Below are positions 54,499-63,371 of a stretch of 63,371 bases of DNA, one piece after another. The first letter of the stretch is position 1; each line of letters starts with the position of its first letter. The position numbers and the translations under genes were made by a program. Below the pieces are notes generated by a model. The model saw only the letters and a list, made by a program, of their open reading frames with translations, had not been told where the DNA came from and made no database searches. The stretch is from Aureobasidium sp. EXF-3400 (lineage: Eukaryota > Ascomycota > Dothideomycetes > Dothideales > Saccotheciaceae): NCBI GenBank assembly GCA_024195585.1, contig SWBL01000308.1, forward strand, positions 1 through 63,371, read 5' to 3'.

Positions 54499-55989
54499 CT
54501 AGAAGCAGAAGATCTGGTCCGTGATCTTGCTGACTGCTCCTGGTGCTTGCCAGCCCAAGGCAGTGAGGTTCGACTTCGAGGCATTGACCATTCCAGGAGG
54601 TCCGCAAAGGAGCATCTTGGAGTCCGGAGAAGGAGAGGGTAACCTTTCCGCCATGATATCCTTTGTGACGTAGCCTTTGCCACCTTTCCAGGACTCTGAC
54701 GGCTGATCAAGCATATACCATACCTTGAAGTTCTTGGGATATTTTCGTGCGAAAGCTTCTAGTCTGTCGTGGAGAAGGATATCCGCCTCGGAACGGTTAG
54801 CGTATAGCAGAGTGACTTCGGTGAGATCGGTATCATCCTCGCAAATCGCCCGGATGAGTTGATACATCGGAGTGATTCCTGTTCCGCCAGCGATCATTCC
54901 TAGCTTCTTAGCGTACCCCTTACGGTAGCGCATCGCGCCCTTTGGCCCACGGAAGTCGACCTCGTCACCGACGTTGAGCTTAGAAAGATAACCGCCAGTC
55001 AACAGACCGTTGTCGTAGATTCGAATGACGAGCTCCAAGATGCCAGGGTCGCTGTTGTTCGATGTTGGCGTATATGACCTGGAAACCATCTCGCTTCCTA
55101 CTTGGGCTTTAATCGCGACGTGTTGGCCGATTGGTAGTCCGATGACAGTGTTCTTGGTCGGCAGTTCGAAGACAAGGCGCACTGCGGTTTCGGACAGGTA
55201 TTCCTTCTCCACTAGGGGGAGCTTTTGGTAATCGCGTGGGGCGAGGAAGCCTGCCGGCTGGTGCTTGACAATCTTTGTTGATTTGATGGTACGAGGATAG
55301 GCCAGAGCACCTGAAGTGATCTTGGAAGCTTTCGACACTTGGTTCAGGATAACGGCACTGGCCACGCTGCAGGCAGCAGTAGCAAGGAGAAATCCTTGAA
55401 CAAAGCCTTGATCACCTCCGACAAATCGTGCCACATCCACATTCGGCAATCGCGATTGCAGATTACGAATGAATGAGGCTGCCCCAGGCTGCATGGCGAG
55501 GTATACAGAACCGCCAACGACTCCTACGCCTAGAAGAGCCTGTGTTGCTGACCGAGAGCCCGACGACTTTGCTTGTATCTCTGTGGTTGTGGTCTTGCGG
55601 ATGACCTTGACCGCGTTCGACTGATATTTTGGTTGAGAAGAAGCGTTCTTCAGAACGCCTACCAGGTAGGCGTGCATGATTTCGTCGGCGTCTTCAGAAT
55701 GGCCAACATCCTCATAAGCAGAAGTGGCGTCTTCTCCGGCTACTTCGATCAAGGCGTCGGCACCGCCTGGATGGTCCTGGATATAATTTGTGAGATCGTA
55801 GACTGGGCATCAGTTAGATTTGACTAGACAAAGGGTTCCAATGCGGACGGTCTTACCTTTGCCATGGATGACAACCCAAACATCGTTCTTGGTGTTGTGC
55901 TTTGCAACATCCTTCAACGAGTACTCGAGGACGTCGACTTCAGCCTCCCACTGGGCCTTCAATTCTTTTCTTTCAGGGCCTGCTGACAT
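54499..55989 (-). CDS. Cytochrome b5 / NADH-cytochrome b5 reductase fusion
   Basis: Two exons (55989-55857, 55802-54499; 54-base intron) give 478 residues. An N-terminal cytochrome b5 domain has both heme-ligand histidines: DHPGGAD (H55) and DVGHSED (H79). A linker with two membrane helices (about 135-156 and 176-199) follows, then the FAD/NADH reductase: the flavin motif RSYTP (about 286-290), the NADH-binding GGTGITPMYQLIRA (about 350) and the nicotinamide motif CGPPGM, ending DQIFCF. The protein should pass electrons from NADH through FAD to its own b5 heme at the ER or outer mitochondrial membrane, and so to acceptors such as the P450 next door or fatty-acid desaturases. The whole gene lies between the two arms of a 60-base inverted repeat. 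Confidence 0.92.
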
Positions 55990-56371
55990 CTTGTGCAATG
56001 GTTGAACAATGGGAAAACAGTGATTCTTGCAGTTTCACGAGATGGAAAGGCCTGGGTACTTGAGTTTCAAGAGCGCCATCCTGCTCAGGCTTCCCGGAGA
56101 AATTATATCATTTCTCAACTGACTTATGAAGATGATCCTTTCCGGCTGTTCGCTGGCCCGGACCTTGTGCATCGTAGCGCCGCAGCTTAAACGGCGAAGC
56201 ACGGCAATTTACGAGAACGAGATTCAAGATTTCGTCGCAAATTCAGGCTAGTCAAGTAGGCCTCGAAGGTGCGGAGAAATATACGGGGAAACTATACAAG
56301 CATAATATCTCCGATGTAATTGGTATATTAGCGGAAAATAATACGGAGCTTCTCTAACAAACAGAGTTCGT

Positions 56372-56432
56372 GGTTTGTGACGGAAATACCTACGGAGTTT
56401 CTAATCGAGTAATCTCCGCTAAACCCTTTTTA
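56372..56432 (-). repeat. Right arm of the 60-base inverted repeat
   Basis: It reads GGTTTGTGACGGAAATACC, TACGGAGTTTCTAATCGAG, and ends CGCTAAACCCTTTTTA, the reverse complement of the left arm at 53774-53833 with a few mismatches. Confidence 0.85.
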
Positions 56433-56762
56433 CTATGTACAATCGGCTCTTAGGAGGACGCTTATTTAAGTCTCCCGTTATGTTTGGCTTTTACCAAAAT
56501 TACGGCAAAGGTGTTTTTCCTGTTTGTCCTTAAGTTTTTCCGCGACACTATATCCTCGCCAACCACATTGCCGAGTGCCGTGATTGTCTTTATACGATCA
56601 CATTCATCATCTTGAAGCCTAGACGAACGGGATGGCCGGAACATGGTCGCCCCTGTACATAAAGCCATGCTACTATAAGATCTTTGATGGCCCAGCGTAA
56701 CAAATAAGACTTCACCTTCCATTTTGATACTTTGACAACTCAACCATTCTACATCATCCACA

Positions 56763-58714
56763 ATGGCCAACACATGGACTCCCCCCAAGGCGTACGAGAC
56801 GAGACCCGTAGTTTTACTCGGAGGAGGGGTATTGGGACGTCGGATCGGTAAGTCAGACCAGCTTGGTTCTTAGTGATTGGGCCTTCAGGATCCATATTGA
56901 TAATACAATTGCAGCAACATGCTGGTGCTCCGCCGGATATGATGTCGTCGTTCGAGACCCAAACCAGCAGCAATGTGATGATGCTCTTCAATACATTGTC
57001 GAGAACGTAGACTCCTACTCCAAATCAGCAGCAACCGGAAGACCCATTGGCAAAGCATCTGCCTACACCTCTCTGGACACTGCCGTAAAGGATGCCTGGA
57101 TCATCTTCGAAGCTGTTCCGGAAAGGCTAGATATCAAGATCGACATTTTTGCTGAGCTTGAACGCCTCGCACCAGAGGACTGCATTTTAGCATCGAACTC
57201 CTCTTCATACAAGTCTGGAGAGATGTTAGAAAAGGTCAAGGATGCTACGAAGGCCCGCATCCTGAACACACATTATATGATGCCTCCGGTTGTGCGAGTC
57301 GTCGAATTGATGACAGACGGATTTACGGCTCCTGAAATCTTCCCCTGGTTGGCAGAGAGACATGCCGAGGCAGGTTTGAGCCCTTATGTGGCAAGGAAAG
57401 AGTCTACGGGCTTCATATTCAACCGTGTCTGGGCGGCGATCAAGCGTGAATGTATGACCATATTGGCCGAAGAGGTTTCAACACCAGAACAAATCGATAA
57501 GATCTGGGTCGAGATGTTCTCCAAGTCCGCCACCGGACCTTGCGAGTTGATGGACAGTGAGTGGCTTCTAACTATGATCCTCTGAACAATTTCCTGACGA
57601 GTCAATAGCTGTTGGTCTGGACACTGTCGCTTTCATCGAGGACCATTATGTCCACGAGCGTGGCCTCAGCTCCGAAAAGACTGTTGACTTCTTGAAAGCA
57701 AACTACCTGGACCAGGGTAGACTAGGCAAGAAAAGCTCAAAGGGTGGCTTTTATCCACCCGCCGCCAAGGAAGATGCTTCTCCCAAAGAGAGTGCTCCAG
57801 AGCGCAAGATCCTCGTTCTTGATATTGGACTTGGGCAACCTATGAAGGAGAAGAACATCATGTCAGCGGGCCGTATTCTCGAGATCTCGCTTGATGGAAA
57901 GAAGACACGTACTCTCGTCGACAATCTGGCTCTGCCGGACGGTATCGACGTCTGCCACAAGACTCAGCGTATGTTCTGGACCAACATGGGCGTCCCTAAC
58001 AAGAACGATGGTTCGGTCATGTCCGCGAATCTAGATGGAAGCGATACCAAGACTATTGTTCAACCCGGAAGCATTCACACGCCCAAGCAGCTGTTCTTCG
58101 AAAAGAGCTCGCAGAAGCTGTACATCTGTGACCGCGAAGGCCTTCGCGTGTTCAGATGTAATACAGACGGTTCTGAACTGGAAGTGATTGTGCGGACCGC
58201 GGACTGGACTGACAAGGCTGCTCAAAGTGAGCTGCGGAACTGGTGTGTTGGCATCTCAGCTGCACCAAAATACGGCAAGTTCTTCTGGACTCAAAAGGGT
58301 CCTTCGAAGGGCAACATGGGATGCATTTACAGCGCCAATATCGACATGCCTACAGGCGAGACAGCAGATAACCGCACAGACATTCAATGCATAGTCTCTG
58401 GACTGCCGGAATGTATTGATCTGGATCTGGATGAGGAGGCTGACCTCATGTATTGGTCCGATCGTGGCGAAATGCCTTTCGGTAACAGCTTGTACCGCGC
58501 ACAGCTGGATAAAGCCGGCAATGTTGTCTCCAAGCATGAGATTATTGCCAGGAACTTTGACGAAGCCATTGGTGTGAAGATTGATGCCAAGAACGACAGC
58601 ATTTATGCTACCGATCTTGGTGGATCACTCTGGAAGTGTAAGCTAGATGGAAGCATGAAGCAGCGCATTTATGAGGAAGAGACTGCTTCTTTCACTGGAT
58701 TGACTATGACCTAG
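56763..58714 (+). CDS. 3-hydroxyacyl-CoA dehydrogenase fused to a YWTD-like beta-propeller
   Basis: Three exons (56763-56847, 56915-57556, 57609-58714) give 610 residues. Residues 1 to about 280 are a 3-hydroxyacyl-CoA dehydrogenase: the NAD loop LLGGGVLGRRIA, FEAVPERLDIKIDIF, ASNSSSY, and the catalytic His/Glu pair in NTHYMMPPVVRVVELM, then FIFNRVWAAIKRE of the C-terminal domain. This enzyme oxidises 3-hydroxy to 3-oxo acyl groups (or similar hydroxyacids) with NAD. After a linker, residues about 305-610 form a beta-propeller of LDL-receptor class B/SMP-30 type, with repeated units such as GRILEISLDGKKTRTLVDN, PDGIDVCHKTQRMFWTNMG, SVMSANLDGSD and LMYWSDRG. No signal peptide is present, so the propeller should be intracellular. 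The frame runs through the linker without a break, so the fusion is not an artefact of joining by me. Confidence 0.9.
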
Positions 58715-59029
58715 ACTATAGATGATTTAGGCTGAATTAGATAATTTGCTGCATTGCTCAGAGAATCAGGAAAAATTTAGTTTAACTCCCGCCGTATTTC
58801 GCACCTTAACAATGTTTATAGGGATACATAACTATATTAGTAACTAGGCTACCCTTTATATAAGTAGAAACTACAAATGAACGTTAAGTAGGAAATGGAG
58901 GCATAGTCTACCTAGAATAACTAGCATAACACGACTAACTCTAACGCTAGATATAGAGCTCTCGCTAATAGAAGCGTTATAACTTATAGCGAGCCTTATA
59001 ACGTAGGAGGAAGTAGCATTTACGCTATA
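58715..59029. other. A/T-rich spacer with repeat-like debris
   Basis: The sequence is rich in TA and short palindromic words and looks like mutated repeat DNA. A 15-base unit GTAGAATTTGCATTC occurs twice just to its right (about 59030-59065). Confidence 0.45.
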
Positions 59030-59732
59030 GTAGAATTTGCATTCGGGGAGTAGAATTTGCATTCTGCACCAAAACCTGGAAAGGTCCATCATAAGATGCA
59101 TTAGCACCTGCACCATAAACAAGACCGCCGTGCTAATAAGTGAGATTGGAACTGCGGTCGCCGATTTCGAAGACGTCGATGGGATTGGGGATGAGATATC
59201 GATCCGCGACATAGATGGATAGACTCCAGAAGCCTGTTTTCTTGAGTGGTGGTTTACCGCTGAAGGTGAGGAGGAGAGATTGGCCAGAACTCAAGCTTGC
59301 AGAACTTGTGAAGCCGGTATTTTTGTAGCCGGGGTAGAGCGTTTGATCTGTTTTTTGTTGTTGGTAGCCATTGATGGCTACATATGCTCTGGGTCCATAG
59401 TTGGTGAGTTGCCCTGGTAGGGCTTTCGGAAAGAGCAACCAGGCTTGCAAGACACCCGAACGGGCGCAGGATTGTTTGCAGCAACATTGATAGGTATCAT
59501 TCAGATTCAATGCTCTTGCGAAACACATTCCGCGCTCAGCTTCGCAATTCATATGTGCGTTTCATGCTCCAGTGCCCATCTCATCGGCTTGCTATGGCGC
59601 AAAAACGGAGATCAATTGTGAGATGCTGCATACGACGTCACGACCAACCTTGTTTTTCCAGCGCCATATCATGGCATTATCGAATGTTGTGATTCGAGGG
59701 AGCTCAGCGATGGGTGCGGCGAGATAGGTACT
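59030..59732 (-). pseudogene. DUF1254/DUF1214 gene relic
   Basis: The readable part contains YGPRAYVAINGYQQQKTDQTLYPGYKN broken only by my cut-off, then LLLTFSGKPPL, TGFWSLSIYVAD, YLIPNPIDVFEIGDRSSN. This is the C-terminal DUF1214 domain of secreted DUF1254-type proteins. A stop follows LTY, and the same frame resumes with HGGLVYGAGANA and DGPFQVLVQNA, as the family continues. Upstream, TYLAAPIAELPRITTFDNAM near 59670-59730 is probably another piece in a shifted frame. No start or complete N-terminal domain remains. It is a decayed copy. Confidence 0.7.
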
Positions 59733-60169
59733 TAGCTTACACATGCGAATTTGACAGAAACCGGCCAGGACCAGCCATGTGGTTCATAGGGACGGTCAAT
59801 ATTACGAAAAGAAGAGGTCGATGATGGACAAGAGGTTTGTCGTGTCGCGCGCACTCTCCCCTACCATGACCCCTTGGAGTTGAATATGGGCGGCGAGCGC
59901 GCAGCGTTCGACTAGACTGTCTCATCACCCACAACATGATGCTCCTGGGCAGCGACTGTCAACAGGGCGACGGCGCCGGTCTACAGGATGCGTAGGCGGC
60001 TCAAAAAGGTCAAACCAGGTCTTGGCACAAGAAACGAGGCCTGGAACGTTGAGGAGTTGATTCCTTACGGTCGGAAGCTCCGAACGGCAGGACACAATCA
60101 TGTCACGATAGAATTTCCAGACTACTGTACATTGACACGTCCGGAGTGTGTAGCGCATGCCGTGTGAGA
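59733..60169. promoter_or_regulatory. Spacer and promoter of the histidine kinase gene
   Basis: No gene supported. It lies directly upstream of the kinase start. Confidence 0.5.
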
Positions 60170-63100
60170 ATGGCTCTGTCCGATGATGCCTATACAGCTC
60201 CGAGGGAACCGACCGGCGACTTCCCCCCGGAGCATGACGCCCTTGTCGACTTCATCGCCGACGATGCGCGACCGACGTGCATTCTCGAGTACTCGACCTC
60301 TACCGTCGTCTACCGCAATGCCGCCTTCGACACTTTCGTCGCGACCGACCCATCGACGCCAGGCTGGTTCGAGAGCCTCCTCGACGTCCTGGGTAATGCC
60401 CCCACGCCCAAGCAGCCTTCGTCCGGGAACATAGGCATCTTTGCCTCGCAACTCTGGTCAAGCAAGAGAGTTGGAACCTCGTGGATAGCTGTCTTTGCCC
60501 ACCAGCATGCATCCGACAAAGTTTGGCTTGATGTCCAGCCACTCATCCCCGACGTGCAGGAATCAAGTCGTACACCCGTCATACCTCTCACACGACACGA
60601 GTCGGACAATTCTTCTACTCGCTCGACTTCAACCACCTTGTCTAGCCTAGCCAACTCGGACTTGGACACGCCACTGGAAGACTTGGCTGTGGACTGGCTC
60701 CTACACACTCATCCCAATCTTGATTCCTGGATTGACTTCCTCATCCATCATGACTGGCAGAACACCGTTCTGGGTCCTTTGCAATCATGGCCTCCCATTC
60801 TCCGCCAGATGTATACCACTGTTCTCGCCTCGAGAGAGCCTCGTGTCTTGTACTGGGGGAACGACCTGTGCATGCTCTACAACGAATGCGCCAAGTTTGT
60901 TGTTGGCGAAATGCACCCCAAGCCGCTTGGCATGCCACTGGCTGATGTCTGGGGCCTCGCCGTCCATACTGAAATCCTGAAGATGATCCATACCGGTGTC
61001 AAGAGAGGTAAACCTGTCTGCCAGCGAGATTACGAACTCATACTTACGCGATACGGTTTTCCTGAGAGTTGTTTCTTCGATCTTGTCTTCCTCCCTATTC
61101 CTTCTCCCGATGGTCACTTCCTTGGCGTATGTGCCGAATTCACTGAAATTACAGAAAAGGTGCTACAGAAGAACCGTCAATTGATTTCCAAGAAAATCTT
61201 GGAGAATGTGTCCAAGGTCACCAGTCTACCAGATGTGTGGCAAGCCTTTGTGCGTACGCTCGAACACAACTCAAAAGATGTTTCATTTGCAGCCGTCTAC
61301 ACCAGAACCAAATCGCCTTCAATACATGGTGCAGGCACTTTCCAACTAGAAGCTGCTTGCAATATTGAGGGTCTCGGAGCCTATCTTCCTCGGAGCATTT
61401 CTAACGCGTTACAAACCTCGGCCAATGATGTTATAGTTGTCCAACAGAAGAAAGATACACTTCCCAAGGAATTTGCTGTCTCGATCTCGGAAGTTGGCTC
61501 TGTCGATACTGCCTATATTCTACCCATAGTCGATCTCGATGGTGTCCATCTTTCTGCGGTCGTAGTTTTGGGTCTGAACCCCAGGCAATCGATAAATCCT
61601 AGTGTGCGTCAATTCACCGAGTCGATTCGCGACATGCTTTTCAAATCGGTAGCTCTCTTTTCGCTACCATCCCAGCAACGGGAAGCTCGGGCCATCTCTC
61701 ACGCACTATCTCAGGAATTGGAGTCCATGACTCTCAAGGCTGAGAAAAGCGAGCAAAATTTCACAAGAATGCTTCGTGATGCACCCATAGGCATGTGCAT
61801 GCACAGGAGAGACGGCCATTGCGTCTATGTTAATGACATACTTCTTGAGCTTCTCGGTATGAGCAAAGTCAATTTCTTCAAAGCTGCCGAAGAGGGAAAC
61901 GCCTGGAGGGAAGCAGTACATGAAGATGATTTCGAGACTTTCAACCAGACTTGGACTGCCGCAATCGAGACGGGTAAGCCCATGGGGGCCAGATTCCGAG
62001 TCAAACCAGCACTTCTTCCAAATGAGGTTCGCTGGCTTGAGGTCAGTGCTCAGCAGCGTCGTGATCAAGATGGCAATCTGGAATATCTTTGCGTCTGGCT
62101 CAGAGACATTTCTTCACGTAAGCAGCTGGCGGAACAAAAGCTGGCTGATGCGCTGGAGACGAAAAGAAGATCTGAAATCTTCATCGACATGTATGCACAT
62201 CACCTGCGCCAACCATATCAATCACTGTCAACTAACATAGCTACAGGGTGTCACACGAAATGCGTAATCCTTTGGGCGCGATCCTGCTACTTGCCGATGG
62301 CATTTTGTCTTCGCTGCCTGCTGTGTCAGACCCCACTCAAAGCAGCATTCTCACAGCTGATGCTCGAAGTTCGCTTGTAGATGTTGCAGCTAACATTCAG
62401 CTTTGTGCGAGACATCAAAAAGTCATCATAGATGAAGTGCTCACTTTCTCAAGATTGGATTCCAAACTCCTCATTCTTGCGCCAGAAAAGATCCGACCGA
62501 CAGAAACTGTGCAGTCAGTATTGAAGATGGTCAAGGCAGAGCTAGACTACGATAAAACTCAAGGTTCCATGGCTTTGCAACCAAGCTACACCGATCTTGC
62601 AGTCGACAACGTGTTGCTTGACCCTGGAAGACTCGCTCAGATCATTCTCAACTTCATGACAAGTAGGTAACCCTTTCAATGGTGACAACGAAACATGCTG
62701 ACTGTAACGCCAAGACGCGATCAAGTTTACTAAAAACTCAGATAAACGTCACATCGTTATCTCTATAGGAGCATCACGAACACAACCTAGCGCCGATGAT
62801 TGTGAGGTCACAATCATCGAGCCTCGTGGCGAGAGGGTTGAAACTGCAGCCCGACGATTATCAATAACTGAGGACCCTATTGGTGAAGACATTTACCTGA
62901 TCTTCAGTGTGCGTGATACTGGCTGTGGATTGACAGAAACTGAGATGGGACATCTGTTCCATCGTTTCAGTCAAGCTTCACCCAAAACATACAAACAGGT
63001 CAGTGATCTTTGTCAGATGTCGGCTTTGTCTTTTGCTGACTTTCTCGACAGTACGGTGGCAGTGGCCTGGGTCTCTTTATCTCTCGGGAACTGGTCGAAC

Positions 63101-63288
63101 TACAAGGTGGTCAAATTGGTGTACACAGTGAACACGGCAAAGGTAGCACCTTTGCTTTCTACATCAAGACTGCTCGTGTTGAAATACCAGTCGAGCCCCC
63201 GACTGCAGAACTGGCTCAAACGTCCATCAGCGATCACATGCGTGTGGTAGATGGTCCAACTGCACAGAAGCCGTATCGATCGTTTTGA
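60170..63288 (+). CDS. PAS-domain sensor histidine kinase, possibly incomplete at the right edge
   Basis: Four exons (60170-62190, 62247-62662, 62715-62998, 63052-63288) join in frame to 985 residues; introns are 52-56 bases. The N-terminal half has a fungal PAS/GAF-like region ([39 protein letters not shown]), and a PAS-3-like domain follows ([35 protein letters not shown]). The transmitter is complete: H-box [14 protein letters not shown] (His about 677), N-box NFMTNAIKFT, G1 VRDTGCGL and G2 [11 protein letters not shown]. It should autophosphorylate on His and signal via a phosphotransfer protein. Fungal kinases of this kind usually end in a receiver domain; here the frame meets TGA at 63286-63288 without one. 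Either this is a receiver-less kinase or a last intron carries the gene beyond the window. Confidence 0.85.
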
Positions 63289-63371
63289 CACGATGAGTCG
63301 CTCCATCCGATCTTTACACTAACCAAGACGTCCTGTAATGTTACTAATCTTACCGACCTGGCTAAGAAGGG

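Noticed and set aside
58780..58815. Possible third copy of the 60-base inverted-repeat arm
   Set aside because: A few words (AACTCC, CCGTATTTCG) are similar, but the match is too degraded to claim.
1..63371. CRISPR arrays, rRNA and tRNA genes
   Set aside because: No regularly spaced identical repeats and no convincing tRNA A/B boxes or rRNA segments were recognised; a tRNA scan could not be run.

Overview
The window looks like nuclear DNA of a filamentous ascomycete (Pezizomycotina; the gene families would fit Dothideomycetes, but the class is not proven from the sequence). The reasons are short introns of about 46-60 bases with GTAAGT-like donors and CTAAC-type branch sites, a Mus7/Mms22 protein, a Zn2Cys6 regulator, a fungal PAS histidine kinase and several decayed genes. 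Splice models were built by hand; each multi-exon model given here keeps the reading frame across all junctions.

Layout. 1-11.7 kb is gene-poor: one small secreted glycine-rich protein (2.5-3.0 kb), a strand-asymmetric G/T-rich repeat island (about 6.3-7.7 kb) and a decayed Fic-domain fragment (about 9.2-9.4 kb). 11.7-28.0 kb is a galactosaminogalactan (GAG) exopolysaccharide cluster: a secreted Agd3-type deacetylase, an Sph3/spherulin-4 glycoside hydrolase (GH135), a 2,754-residue multidomain membrane glycosyltransferase (Gtb3 type, PelF-like GT4 domain at its C-terminus), and, divergently, a UDP-glucose 4-epimerase (Uge3 type). The epimerase supplies UDP-Gal/UDP-GalNAc, the transferase polymerises and exports, the deacetylase exposes amines and the hydrolase trims. 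The Ega3 (GH114) gene that accompanies this set in Aspergillus fumigatus is not seen here. 29.0-41.0 kb is a housekeeping block: Mus7/Mms22, a small predicted membrane protein, Sec17/alpha-SNAP, a GatC-like mitochondrial amidotransferase subunit and an unknown membrane protein.

42-49.6 kb is repeat-bearing and decaying: two 278-base direct repeats, an F-box-like gene and a DUF2235 hydrolase gene each interrupted by an in-frame stop, and a GH3 beta-glucosidase relic. 49.9-58.7 kb is an accessory metabolic group: a Zn2Cys6 regulator, a P450 without an N-terminal membrane anchor, a cytochrome b5/cytochrome b5 reductase fusion lying between 60-base inverted repeats, and a 3-hydroxyacyl-CoA dehydrogenase fused to a beta-propeller. 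A DUF1254/DUF1214 relic (about 59.0-59.7 kb) separates it from a PAS-type sensor histidine kinase that runs to the right edge of the window (60.2-63.3 kb).
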